From assembly GCF_014203115.1 (NCBI RefSeq), contig NZ_JACHIJ010000001.1, positions 372,001 to 436,000 of the forward strand: a stretch of 64,000 nt of DNA, given 5' to 3'. The stretch's first letter is position 1. Each line of letters begins with the position of its first letter. Both the position numbers and the translations under genes were made by a program. Below are positions 1 to 8,360 of this stretch, piece after piece. This DNA is from Afipia massiliensis. GTDB lineage: Bacteria > Pseudomonadota > Alphaproteobacteria > Rhizobiales > Xanthobacteraceae. Below the pieces are notes generated by a model, which made no database searches, was not told the origin of the DNA, and was given only the letters and a program-made list of their open reading frames with translations.

Positions 1-594
1 CTCGGGATTGTTCTGAACGCCGTCGCTCAACGTGAAGCCGGGGGCGACGCTGTTGACGAGGACGCCATGTTCGCCAAGCTCGGTCGCGAGCGTTCTCGTC
101 ATGGATACGATCGCGCCCTTTGAAGCGACATAGTGCAGCATGCCGGGATTGCCCTTGAAGGCGACACCCGACGAGATGTTGATGATGCGGCCGGAGCCTT
201 GCTTCTTGAACGCAGGAAGTACCGCCTTGCAGCACAGAAACTGCCCGATGACATTGACGTTCAGCATCTTGTGCCAGTCGTCGACCGTGAGCTGTTCGAA
301 AGGCTTGAGGGACAGTGTCGAATAGATCGCCGCATTGTTCACAAGAACGTCGATGTGACCGAACCGCTCGATGGCCGCCGATGCCATGCGCCCGGTGTCC
401 TGCTCGCTGGAAACATCCGCATCGACGTGATGGGCTTCATATCCGTGTTGGCGCAATTTCTCGGCGGCGGCCACACCTCCCTTGAGATCCGCGATCATGA
501 TCGACGCACCCTGCTTCGCCAGCGCCTCGCTGATCGCATAGCCGATACCCATCGCACCGCCGGTGACCACAGCCACCTTTCCTGTCAGGTCCAT
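1..594 (-). CDS. SDR-family NAD(P)-dependent oxidoreductase (3' end outside window)
   Basis: The first 198 residues of a classical short-chain dehydrogenase/reductase are visible; the C-terminus lies beyond base 1. The Rossmann motif TGGAMGIG is at residues 11-18, the NNAA motif at 86-89, and the catalytic Ser142, Tyr155 and Lys159 (YVASK) are all present. These enzymes oxidise or reduce an alcohol/ketone pair with NAD(P)H in the cytoplasm; the substrate cannot be read from sequence. The ATG at 594 lies 2 bases beyond the stop of the DUF1116-like gene upstream of it on the same strand, so the two are probably co-transcribed from the promoter near 1.7 kb and belong to the same catabolic unit. 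Confidence 0.9.
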   Translation of the reverse strand, partial: MDLTGKVAVVTGGAMGIGYAISEALAKQGASIMIADLKGGVAAAEKLRQHGYEAHHVDADVSSEQDTGRMASAAIERFGHIDVLVNNAAIYSTLSLKPFEQLTVDDWHKMLNVNVIGQFLCCKAVLPAFKKQGSGRIINISSGVAFKGNPGMLHYVASKGAIVSMTRTLATELGEHGVLVNSVAPGFTLSDGVQNNPE

Positions 595-596
595 TC

Positions 597-1661
597 CTAA
601 TCTCCAGTTCCAAAAAGTGTGGGCGGCACGATGTAGAAGCCTCTTCCGATAGGCGCGGCAGCGCCTCTTTCATCGAGGATCGCAAGATTGATTATCGGCA
701 TAACGCCGGTGGCGCGGACGGCCTCGATATCGATGACGCCCCGGTCGCGATGAATGATGGCGCACCCGCGCGTTTGCGCATCTGGCGGAAGCAGATGCGC
801 CCACTCTGCCGCGAGCATTGGCGCATGATTCAGCGCCTGTCCGCCAAATCCGCAGACATCGACGAGCGCACTGTCCCCGATGGCGCCGAGCGCAGGCGCT
901 TCCTGCTGCGAATTGAAACGGATTCCCGTTGGGGGCGCGCATGGCACAGTGGCCCAGCGTGTCGTGCCGCGCCGGCGCAAGCCGAATTCAATGCCGTTGC
1001 CGCCGATGGCCACGATCTCGCTTGCCGAAGCCTGCAATTTCCAGGCAGCCCAGGCCATCCAGATGCCCAGAACGAACCCGGGATTTGCTCGGATGTCGGC
1101 TGCTATCCCCGCGGGCGTCTTGTTCAAAAGTTCGAGGAATAGCTCGTTCCCTGCACGGGTGATAGCATGGCAGTCGTCGCCGCTACGCAGCGCCTGCCGC
1201 ATCATCGATTCAACGTCCGGGAGAGTGGCGAGTTGCGGATTGATGGCCTGCGCTGCCTCTGCGGTCCAATCGCGCGCACGCGTAACGCAGAGCGGATCGG
1301 CGGAGCCAAATCGCAGCGCTGGCGGCGGCCCCTCCGACACGGGAGAATAGAAGACGTTATCCTTGTCCCCGACCTCCAAGCACCACATCGACGGTGCGAC
1401 GACCATCGCAAGCGGAACAACGACACCATGATCCTGCGCCGGTTCAAGTAAAAGAGAACCCGCCTCAAGCATCGCGCGCGCGGTCACGGCATCCCCGGCG
1501 AAGCCGCCGACTACAACAGCCTGCTCCGCCGCCGCCATGACGGCACGTGGGGGTTTACCTTTGAAAGGCGGTCCAGCATGGAGCAAAGTGCGCTCCGGCA
1601 GGTTCGCCTTGGCCTCACTTAACCGAACGAGACGACGAAGATGCGCGAGCTTCCGATTCAT
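597..1661 (-). CDS. DUF1116 family protein, AllG-like
   Basis: A 354-residue protein that resembles the DUF1116 family, which includes AllG, a subunit of the oxamate carbamoyltransferase complex of anaerobic allantoin breakdown. Supporting segments are GDDCH at residues 161-165, GGNGIEFGLR at 220-229 and IGDSALVDVCGFGG at 261-274; these match conserved DUF1116 blocks from memory, not from a search. It is somewhat shorter than typical DUF1116 proteins. The ATG at 1661 was chosen because AGGTGAG lies about 6 bases upstream; a GTG at 1724 would add 21 residues but has no comparable ribosome site. No FdrA/AllF or AllH partner is visible here. The SDR gene follows within 2 bases. Its reaction in this cluster is unknown. 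Confidence 0.65.
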   Translation of the reverse strand: MNRKLAHLRRLVRLSEAKANLPERTLLHAGPPFKGKPPRAVMAAAEQAVVVGGFAGDAVTARAMLEAGSLLLEPAQDHGVVVPLAMVVAPSMWCLEVGDKDNVFYSPVSEGPPPALRFGSADPLCVTRARDWTAEAAQAINPQLATLPDVESMMRQALRSGDDCHAITRAGNELFLELLNKTPAGIAADIRANPGFVLGIWMAWAAWKLQASASEIVAIGGNGIEFGLRRRGTTRWATVPCAPPTGIRFNSQQEAPALGAIGDSALVDVCGFGGQALNHAPMLAAEWAHLLPPDAQTRGCAIIHRDRGVIDIEAVRATGVMPIINLAILDERGAAAPIGRGFYIVPPTLFGTGD

Positions 1662-1719
1662 TCCGCACTCACCTGGCGCGCAGGACGCGCGGCTCTCACG
1701 ACGTTGATTTGCAGCATTC

Positions 1720-1736
1720 GGCACTTCAAAAGTGCC
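1720..1736. repeat. 7-bp inverted repeat upstream of the DUF1116-like gene
   Basis: Two perfect 7-base arms (GGCACTT and AAGTGCC) flank a 3-base loop, 59 bases upstream of the ATG at 1661. It could be an mRNA leader hairpin or a protein-binding site. It has no T-tract, so it is not a convincing terminator. Confidence 0.4.
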
Positions 1737-1751
1737 TTCCTACCAATCTAG

Positions 1752-1775
1752 TCATTCTATTTATAGCATGATAGA
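1752..1775. promoter_or_regulatory. Palindromic operator copy A
   Basis: The arms TCATTCTAT and ATAGCATGA surround 2 central bases, and the right arm is followed by TAGA. The same element recurs at 1858-1881 and 4742-4765. This copy lies about 90-115 bases before the start of the DUF1116-like gene, so it probably governs the minus-strand DUF1116-SDR unit. Confidence 0.6.
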
Positions 1776-1857
1776 GATATGCTGCAACTACGCAGAGTAA
1801 GGTTTTTGTGCAGATTGCCGTAATAAATAGCACCTATCGTTCACATTTGCGGCTTGG

Positions 1858-1881
1858 TCATCCTATCAATAGGGTGATAGA
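1858..1881. promoter_or_regulatory. Palindromic operator copy B
   Basis: The arms TCATCCTAT and ATAGGGTGA surround a central CA and are followed by TAGA. It lies 54-77 bases before the ATG of the binding-protein gene at 1935, and is a close match to the copies at 1752 and 4742. Position and symmetry suggest a repressor or dual-regulator site serving the plus-strand gene. The protein that binds it is not evident in the window. Confidence 0.6.
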
Positions 1882-1934
1882 TTGACTTTAGCGCGCTAAC
1901 AGGCGGGCGGGTAAACCGGAGGGAGGAACGTTCG

Positions 1935-3086
1935 ATGAAATCGTCTTGGTCCAGAATATTGCTAGCGATCCTGTCAACCAGCGTTGGGACAGGCGCGATG
2001 GCGCAGGAAACCATCAAGCTCGGCGTCAATCAGCCACTGACGGGCGTGGTCGCCGCGTCGGGTAATTTCGTCACCAATGGCGCAAAGATCGCCGCAGACG
2101 AGATCAATGCGAAGGGTGGCGTGCTTGGAAAGAAACTTCAACTGATCATCGAAGACAATAAGAGCAATCCTACCGAAGCCGCGAACGTCGCCGAGAAGCT
2201 AATCACGCGCGACAAGGTACCTGCGATGATGGGCGCATGGAGCTCGACTTACACACTCGCGGTGATGCCGAAGCTGATGGAATACAAGGTTCCGATGCTG
2301 GTCGAGACGTCCAGCGCCGACAAGATCACGACCATGGGCAACCCCTATGTGTTCCGGATCAGCCCGACCAACAGCATGGAAGCAAAGAGCTTCACTCGCT
2401 TCGTCGAACCACTGAAGATCAAGAAGGTCGATTTCCTGGTCGTCAACAATGACTGGGGTCTCGGTGCGGCTGCGGAGTTCGGGAAAATGCTCAAGGAGAA
2501 GGGCATCACGGTCAACCGCACGCTTCATATGGATGCAGCGGCGCAAGACATGTCTTCGCAGCTTTCTACCATCAAGAGCACCGACAGCGACACCCTGTTC
2601 ACAACGTCCGGCCCGGAACAGATGACGCTGGTCATGAAGCAGGCGCAGGCACTCGGCATCAAGCGGCAGATCATCACGACCGGCGGCACTGTGCCGGATC
2701 AGTTGATTGCACAGGCCGGCTCGGCCGCCAACAATTCGCTGCATGACGCAATGTTTGCGCCGTGGTTTCCTGAAACCTCGGCAGATCCGACAGCCGCCCG
2801 CGCGTTTATCGCAGCGTGGGAAAAAACCGGACTTCCGTTTGCCGGGCTGCCTGAGGGTGCGCGCGGCTACGACGGCATCCAGGTGCTTGCCGCAGCTATC
2901 AAGAAAGCTGGCGTCGCCGAACCGGAGAAGATCCGCGCAGCTCTCTGGGAAGTCGAGTATCCCGGCCTGACCGGCCGTATCGTGTTCGAGAAGGTTGGGC
3001 CGGCCGGCTCCGAGAGCGGGCAAAGCCCGGCGACGACGCACCTCGTCAAGATCGACAACGGAAAGGTCGTGCTGGTCAGCAAGTAA
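1935..3086 (+). CDS. ABC transporter substrate-binding protein, branched-chain amino acid type
   Basis: A 383-residue periplasmic binding protein of the LivJ/Peripla_BP_6 type. Residues 1-23 are a signal peptide ending AMA, followed by the typical opening ETIKLGVNQPLTG and a block resembling GKKLQLIIEDNKSNP. In this family the protein captures amino acids, amides or aromatic acids and delivers them to LivHMGF permease/ATPase subunits, none of which is in the window. The start has the strong site GGAGGGAGG about 8 bases upstream. An operator copy lies in its promoter region, tying it to the oxidative genes on both sides. A hairpin terminator follows at 3101. The ligand is unknown and may be the compound the cluster degrades. 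Confidence 0.9.
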   Translation: MKSSWSRILLAILSTSVGTGAMAQETIKLGVNQPLTGVVAASGNFVTNGAKIAADEINAKGGVLGKKLQLIIEDNKSNPTEAANVAEKLITRDKVPAMMGAWSSTYTLAVMPKLMEYKVPMLVETSSADKITTMGNPYVFRISPTNSMEAKSFTRFVEPLKIKKVDFLVVNNDWGLGAAAEFGKMLKEKGITVNRTLHMDAAAQDMSSQLSTIKSTDSDTLFTTSGPEQMTLVMKQAQALGIKRQIITTGGTVPDQLIAQAGSAANNSLHDAMFAPWFPETSADPTAARAFIAAWEKTGLPFAGLPEGARGYDGIQVLAAAIKKAGVAEPEKIRAALWEVEYPGLTGRIVFEKVGPAGSESGQSPATTHLVKIDNGKVVLVSK

Positions 3087-3100
3087 ACGAGGCAAGAATC

Positions 3101-3137
3101 AGCGGCGGCGCCGATGTCGGTGCCGCCGCTGCTTTTT
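3101..3137 (+). terminator. Rho-independent terminator after the binding-protein gene
   Basis: A GC-rich hairpin with arms AGCGGCGGC and GCCGCCGCT is followed by GCTTTTT. It lies just after the stop at 3086 and ahead of the convergent reductase gene. Confidence 0.8.
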
Positions 3138-3156
3138 ACTTTGCTTTCAGAAGCAG

Positions 3157-4404
3157 CTAAGCCAAAACGGTGCGAAGTTTTGCGAGATTGAACGTTGTGT
3201 CGCCGGCCTGCTGTGCGGTCGGCGAGATCCGCCGCCCGATCAGATCCCGCGCAATCATGTGATCCCTTGCAGCGTTGATCGAATCGACCGCCACCAGACA
3301 GCTCTCGCTAAAATGAAAGATCGAGAACGAGTGGCTTTCCATGTCGCCCCGCAGGACGTGAGTATCTGCCCCGCGCGACAGGCCGGCAATCTGGAGCTTC
3401 ATTTCATACTGGTCCGACCAGAACCACGGCGCTCCAAGGCTTGGCTTTTCCGCGCCCAGAAGTGCGCTAGCCGCCGATCGGCCCTGCTCGACCGCATTCT
3501 GAACCGACTCCAGCCGAAGCATCGAGCCGTCAGACAAACGGCGAACCGTGCAGTCTCCCGCGGCGACGATGTTCGGAACGGAGGTGCGACCGCACGCGTC
3601 CACCACGATACCCGTTTCGCATGCGATGCCGGCGTTCCGCGCCAGTTCGTCATTGGGCGTGACGCCGATTCCCACAACCACCAGTCCGGCAACGATGCAA
3701 GTTCCGTCGGCAAGCCGCACCTCGGCAGCATGGTCCGAGGTCTTTCGGATTTCGGCTATCCGAGCGTCAAAGATCAATGTCGTGCCGCGGTCGGCATGCA
3801 GCCTGGCGTACCAGTCGGACAGGTCCTGAGACAAAACCCTTTCAAGCAACCGCGAAGCCGCTTCGAGGATGGTGACCGCGATACCAAGCTTGCGCGCGCT
3901 CGCTGCGACCTCCAATCCGATGAATCCTCCGCCGACGACGACCAGAGGCAGCTCCCCTTGCGCGCAGTTCCGAAGTCTGCGCGCGATCACATCAGCATCG
4001 GCGCGGGACCGCAGCGTGCAGACCAGATCGCCAGCGCCTTGCGCCTGTGGAAGCTGGCGCGGTGTTGCGCCTGTGGCGAGAACGAGACCGCTATAGGTCA
4101 ACGCCCGCCCGTCATGCAGCAACACTGATTGTGATTTCACATCGATCGCTGACACGGATGTGCCTGTGCAGAGATCGATCTGTTTCCGCTCCAACACGGA
4201 GAGATCGCGCAGCGTGAGCTGTTCGGGATCGAGATGATCTGTCAGCCACGCTTTCGAGAGCGGAGGCCGTTGATAGGGAGGGTGGGGCTCAGCGCCGAGG
4301 AGCGTTATTCTGCCTTCAAACGCTTCGCTGCGTAGCGTTTCCGCGGCCTGAAGACCGGCCTGCCCTGCCCCGACAATGACGATGTGAGGATCGGCGCCGA
4401 TCAC
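3157..4404 (-). CDS. FAD-dependent ferredoxin reductase (rhodocoxin/putidaredoxin reductase type)
   Basis: A 415-residue pyridine-nucleotide-disulphide oxidoreductase fold. The FAD site GAGQAG is at residues 12-17, ATGATPR at about 110-116, the NAD(P) site GGGFIG at 158-163, and the second FAD motif is recognisable as NIVAAGDC. Such enzymes pass electrons from NAD(P)H to a 2Fe-2S ferredoxin, usually for a P450 or oxygenase. The GTG start at 4404 overlaps the stop of the ferredoxin gene (GTGA), gives the normal family length, and starts the protein just ahead of the FAD-binding strand; longer readings run into the ferredoxin gene in another frame. The pair is translationally coupled. No P450 or oxygenase component is in the window. 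Confidence 0.92.
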   Translation of the reverse strand: MIGADPHIVIVGAGQAGLQAAETLRSEAFEGRITLLGAEPHPPYQRPPLSKAWLTDHLDPEQLTLRDLSVLERKQIDLCTGTSVSAIDVKSQSVLLHDGRALTYSGLVLATGATPRQLPQAQGAGDLVCTLRSRADADVIARRLRNCAQGELPLVVVGGGFIGLEVAASARKLGIAVTILEAASRLLERVLSQDLSDWYARLHADRGTTLIFDARIAEIRKTSDHAAEVRLADGTCIVAGLVVVGIGVTPNDELARNAGIACETGIVVDACGRTSVPNIVAAGDCTVRRLSDGSMLRLESVQNAVEQGRSAASALLGAEKPSLGAPWFWSDQYEMKLQIAGLSRGADTHVLRGDMESHSFSIFHFSESCLVAVDSINAARDHMIARDLIGRRISPTAQQAGDTTFNLAKLRTVLA

Positions 4405-4724
4405 GTTTGGTACTCGGGAATGGTGACGATGAGTCCGTTCAACTCGGGTGCTGCCTTGATCTGGCATGACAGCCGGCTGTTGGGGCGCCGCTCGGCTTTC
4501 ACTTCGTCCAGAAGTTCGAGCTCGTCCTCGCCCGGAGGCGGCAGCTCCGCGAAACGCTCTTGCTGGACGTAGACATGGCAGGTCGCGCAAACGCAGGAAC
4601 CGCCGCACTCAGCGACAATGCCGTCGATGCCGTTTTTCACTGCGGCTTGCATGAGACTCCAGCCCTCCGGCACATCAAGTTGCAACGATGCTCCCGAAGG
4701 CTGAATGAGTGTAATCTGAACCAT
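4401..4724 (-). CDS. 2Fe-2S ferredoxin, adrenodoxin/putidaredoxin type
   Basis: A 107-residue ferredoxin with the adrenodoxin-type cluster ligands Cys40-x5-Cys46-x2-Cys49 and Cys87; an extra Cys44 sits inside the loop. It should carry single electrons from the reductase encoded immediately downstream, with which it overlaps. This class differs from the CoxS-type 2x(2Fe-2S) subunit normally paired with molybdenum hydroxylases. The ATG at 4724 has only a modest purine-rich site (GAGAGA). An operator copy lies in the 83-base gap to the divergent molybdenum hydroxylase gene, so the two transcripts are probably switched together. Confidence 0.93.
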   Translation of the reverse strand: MVQITLIQPSGASLQLDVPEGWSLMQAAVKNGIDGIVAECGGSCVCATCHVYVQQERFAELPPPGEDELELLDEVKAERRPNSRLSCQIKAAPELNGLIVTIPEYQT

Positions 4725-4741
4725 ATCTCTCTATCTCATTG

Positions 4742-4765
4742 TTGTCCTATAGATAGGATGATATA
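4742..4765. promoter_or_regulatory. Palindromic operator copy C
   Basis: The arms TTGTCCTAT and ATAGGATGA surround a central AG, with TATA after the right arm. It lies between the divergent starts at 4724 (ferredoxin) and 4808 (molybdenum hydroxylase), and is the third copy of the element seen at 1752 and 1858. Confidence 0.6.
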
Positions 4766-4807
4766 AAGCAATCCAACCTGTTGCAAGCAGTGTAATCGGA
4801 GGGGGCA

Positions 4808-7138
4808 ATGGATTCTCAGGGCGTCGGTGCGTCTCTGCTGCGAAAGGAAGACGATCGTTTCTTGCGTGGCCGCGGCCAGTATGTGGGCGACCTCAAGTTG
4901 CCGGGGCTCAAGGACGTCGCCTTCGTCCGCTCCCCGCTGGCGCATGCAAAAATACGCGGCGTGCGAATCCCGCCGGAACTCCAAGATCGCGTGTTCACCG
5001 CGAACGATCTTACGAACGTCAAACCAATCATTGCCGCGTCCGGCCTGCCCGGGTTTAAACATTCGGAGCAGCCTCTTCTGGCGCACGAAAAAGTCCGGCA
5101 GGTTGGCGAGCTTGTAGCCATGTGCGTAGGCAGTACGCGCGCCGAAGCAGAAGACATCGCCGCCGCGGTGGAACTCGACCTCGATGAACTACCGGTGGTG
5201 AGCGAGATGCTGGCCGCGAGGCGGCCCGATGCGCCACTGATTCACGAACACTGGGGCGACAACGTTTTCCTGGAAACGTACATCGACGTGAATATGGAGG
5301 CGGCCTACGACGCCCCGATCAAGGTGACCCGCGAAATCAAGACGGCGCGGCAATGCATGGCGCCTCTGGAGGGGCGCGCCACCGTTGCCTACTGGGACAA
5401 TCGGCTCGATCAGCTTGTGCTCTATACCGGCACGCAGCAGCCGCACATCATAAGAACCGGCATCTCCGAATGTCTCGGGCTCGATCAGAGCAAGGTGCGG
5501 GTGATCTCGCCCGATGTCGGAGGCGGATTCGGTTATAAGGCTCTCATGCCGCCGGAGGATGTGTGCCTCGCCTGGCTTGCGATGCACTGCGGCCATCCGG
5601 TTCGCTGGATCGAAGATCGCCGCGAACATCTGACCGCGAGCGCAAACTGCCGGGAACATCACTATCTCATCACCGCATACGCGGATCGCGACGGCACCCT
5701 CCGCGGCATCGAGTGCGAGGCAACCGTCGATTCAGGCGCTTACTCATCTTACCCGTTCTCGGCATGTCTCGAGGCTGCTCAGATCGCGAGCATTCTGCCG
5801 GGGCCTTATGATTTCCCGTCATACCGTTGCCGGACATGGTCGGTCGCAACCAACAAGTGTCCGATCCTTCCCTATCGTGGCGTCGCCCGCACTGGCGTCT
5901 GCTACGCCATGGAACTGATGATCGATGCCGTTGCTCGCGAGGCAGGATTGGATCCTCTGGAGGTGCGGCTGAAGAATCTGGTGAAGCCCGAGCAGATGCC
6001 GTTCGACAACATCACCAAAAAGCACTTTGACAGCGGTGATTATCCCGAAGCGCTGAAACGTGCGATGGCGATGATCGATTTGGACAGCATCCGCAAGCGG
6101 GAGAAAACCAAGGACGTGCAAGGCCGGCTGATCGGCGTCGGTCTTTCGATCTACTGCGAACAGGGCGCGCATGGCACGTCGGTCTATTCCGGATGGGGAA
6201 TCCCGATGATCCCCGGCCACGAACAAGCCACGGCGCGTGTCACGCCGGATGGAGGCCTTGAGCTGCGCACCGGCGTCCATTCGCACGGGCAGAGCATGGA
6301 GACCACATTGCCGCAGATCGCCCACGAAATTCTGGGCATCGAGACCGCGAAGATCAAGCTCGTCCACGGCGACACCCAATATACGCCCTATTCGACCGGG
6401 ACGTGGGGCTCGCGGTCGGCCGTGATGGCGGGCGGCGCGGTCTCCCGCGCCTCGCACGAAATCGCCGGTCTCATCAAAGGCATCGGGGCGCATCTTCTGC
6501 AAACAGATGTCGCGAACGTGCACCTCGCGGGCGGCTCTGTCATCGGACCGTCGGGAAGCGTGACGGTGAAGGAAGTCGCTCACACCTGGTATCGGCGCCC
6601 GCAGGATTTGCCGGCCTCGGTCGATCCGCGCGGCCTCGAAACCACCATTGGCTACAAGCCAGTGCGTGATTCCGGCACCTTTAGTTACGCCGCACATATC
6701 GCAGTTGTCGCAGTGGACCCGGAAATGGGCGACATCGAGATTCTCGACTACGTTATCGTCGAGGACGGCGGCAAGTTGATCAATCCGATGGTCGTTGACG
6801 GCCAGATCTATGGCGGACTCGCACAGGGTATCGGCACTGCTCTCTATGAAGAGATGCCGTTCGATCCATCGGGACAACCGTTGGCATCAACCTTCGCGGA
6901 TTATCTGCTGCCTGGTCCCACCGAGGTTCCTGCCCCCCAGCTCGAGCATATGGAAACGCTGTCGCCTTACACGGAATTCGGCGTCAAGGGCCTGGGCGAA
7001 GGCGGCGCGATTGCTCCTCCTGCCGCCATCGGCAATGCTGTTAACGATGCGCTCAAGCCGCTGAGAGTGGAATTGCTGCATTCGCCGATGACACCGCGCC
7101 GAGTACTGGAGGCAATCCACCGAGCGAAAGCGACCTGA
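4808..7138 (+). CDS. Molybdopterin-binding large subunit of a xanthine dehydrogenase/CoxL-family hydroxylase
   Basis: A 776-residue Mo-hydroxylase large subunit of normal length. The N-terminal a/b-hammerhead domain begins with the family's LLRKEDDRFLRGRGQYVGD. The molybdopterin motif VGGGFG is at residues 237-242, an active-site loop PYRGVARTG lies near 355, and GLGEGG at 728-733 supplies the presumed catalytic Glu731. The family hydroxylates aldehydes or N-heteroaromatics with water as the oxygen source. No CoxS or CoxM partner is adjacent; the divergent genes encode a ferredoxin and its reductase instead. The start has GGAGGGGG 3 bases upstream. Substrate unknown; loop differences argue against CO dehydrogenase. 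Confidence 0.92.
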   Translation: MDSQGVGASLLRKEDDRFLRGRGQYVGDLKLPGLKDVAFVRSPLAHAKIRGVRIPPELQDRVFTANDLTNVKPIIAASGLPGFKHSEQPLLAHEKVRQVGELVAMCVGSTRAEAEDIAAAVELDLDELPVVSEMLAARRPDAPLIHEHWGDNVFLETYIDVNMEAAYDAPIKVTREIKTARQCMAPLEGRATVAYWDNRLDQLVLYTGTQQPHIIRTGISECLGLDQSKVRVISPDVGGGFGYKALMPPEDVCLAWLAMHCGHPVRWIEDRREHLTASANCREHHYLITAYADRDGTLRGIECEATVDSGAYSSYPFSACLEAAQIASILPGPYDFPSYRCRTWSVATNKCPILPYRGVARTGVCYAMELMIDAVAREAGLDPLEVRLKNLVKPEQMPFDNITKKHFDSGDYPEALKRAMAMIDLDSIRKREKTKDVQGRLIGVGLSIYCEQGAHGTSVYSGWGIPMIPGHEQATARVTPDGGLELRTGVHSHGQSMETTLPQIAHEILGIETAKIKLVHGDTQYTPYSTGTWGSRSAVMAGGAVSRASHEIAGLIKGIGAHLLQTDVANVHLAGGSVIGPSGSVTVKEVAHTWYRRPQDLPASVDPRGLETTIGYKPVRDSGTFSYAAHIAVVAVDPEMGDIEILDYVIVEDGGKLINPMVVDGQIYGGLAQGIGTALYEEMPFDPSGQPLASTFADYLLPGPTEVPAPQLEHMETLSPYTEFGVKGLGEGGAIAPPAAIGNAVNDALKPLRVELLHSPMTPRRVLEAIHRAKAT

Positions 7139-7164
7139 CGGATAAGCGTCTTTCATTGGACGAT

Positions 7165-7455
7165 ATGTCCGTACTGTGGGGAGCTTTTTTGCCGTGGAAT
7201 GCCCGACGATCTGCCCAAATCTATTTCGCAGCACCGGACTTCACTGACGGAGATCGCGCGGCCATCGACGAAGCACTTGAGGCGCTAAAGTATCACAATT
7301 TTGAGCCTCGACGGCCAGTCATCGAAAACGGCCAATTGCCGCCGAACTCCGACGCCGCAGCCTTAAGCGACATGTACGTGAAAGATCGCGATCTGCTTAA
7401 GCAATGCGCAATGGTTTTTGCGGTGCCAGGATGCGTTAAAGTCCAGAAAGCCTGA
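7165..7455 (+). pseudogene. Truncated nucleoside 2-deoxyribosyltransferase-like ORF
   Basis: The reading frame gives about 96 residues. IYFAAPDFTDGDR near the start and KDRDLLKQCAMVFAV near the end resemble the first half of the nucleoside 2-deoxyribosyltransferase fold. The expected next block (an acidic residue followed by GT and a catalytic Glu) is missing: the frame stops after GCVKVQKA. No ribosome site is apparent. It is most likely the remnant of a gene cut short by a frameshift or rearrangement. A different small protein cannot be excluded. Confidence 0.4.
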
Positions 7456-7495
7456 CCAACCGGACGAAGAACCGACCATTCCTTTCAACATCGCG

Positions 7496-8176
7496 ATGAT
7501 TGCGACCAGGACGGGGGTCAAGATCGACAGGACCGAAACGGAAATCAACGCTGCCTTTGCCAAGGTTGCCGCCGACGAACGAGATCGCGCTTACGCCAGA
7601 TACGAAGCTACCTTGGCCGGCCTCCACGCGACCATTGAGGCCTTGAGTAGCCGTCTTTACGACTCCGAGGCAATGGAAGCCGAACTCGCAACGGAACTGG
7701 CTAAAGCCAAGGAAACCATTGAGCGGCTCACCGCCAATAGTGCGGTCCTGCTCACCGAAAACGAAGGGATGAAACACACCATGGTCGAGATCGACTCGGA
7801 AATGGAATCCTTGCGAGCGCACTCAATGGCTCTGGCGAAAGAAACGATCGACGTCAGGACGCTAAACGTCTTTCTCGCAGAGCGCCATTCTGATGTGGTC
7901 CAGCAGCGCGACACCCTTAAGGCCGAGGCCGAGAGCCTCCGGAGTGAGGTAAATCTCAGGGATAAAACCCACTTCGACCTGCTTCGGTCCAATTCAGCGC
8001 CCAGGCTGGATGTGAATGCACTGTCCGCCAAGATTCGGTTTTCGGAAGTGTCGTTGCAGGCGGCCGAACGGCGCAACACCAACGAGATTGCCGCGCTGCT
8101 TGATGCCATGAAGTCGTTGATCGCATCGATGTCACGGGACGGCAGCGGATACAGCCCGCCGCCCGAGCATGTATGA
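7496..8176 (+). CDS. Hypothetical coiled-coil protein
   Basis: About 226 residues, rich in Glu, Ala, Leu, Arg and Lys with heptad-like spacing from residue 20 to about 170, so probably a long coiled coil. No catalytic motif or membrane segment is seen. The ATG at 7496 was chosen arbitrarily; the frame is open from a TTG at 7418, overlapping the truncated ORF, and neither start has a good ribosome site. It stands alone between the Mo-hydroxylase and the sulfatase operon. Such proteins are common in phage remnants and islands, but no phage gene is beside it. Not recognised. Confidence 0.4.
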   Translation: MIATRTGVKIDRTETEINAAFAKVAADERDRAYARYEATLAGLHATIEALSSRLYDSEAMEAELATELAKAKETIERLTANSAVLLTENEGMKHTMVEIDSEMESLRAHSMALAKETIDVRTLNVFLAERHSDVVQQRDTLKAEAESLRSEVNLRDKTHFDLLRSNSAPRLDVNALSAKIRFSEVSLQAAERRNTNEIAALLDAMKSLIASMSRDGSGYSPPPEHV

Positions 8177-8360
8177 GCACGATAGCCGGTTTTCTGCGTC
8201 CTTCCGGAGAAATTCCTTAAACCAATCTAGGGCGCGTACCCATAAATTTCGGTCACGTCCGCTTTGCTCCTAAAGCGATTCGGTTGCTGCAGCGAAATGA
8301 CGCGATGTGCCAATTGCAGACATTCCGCCTTCTGCAGATCGGGTAAGCAGTTTTCCGCCA

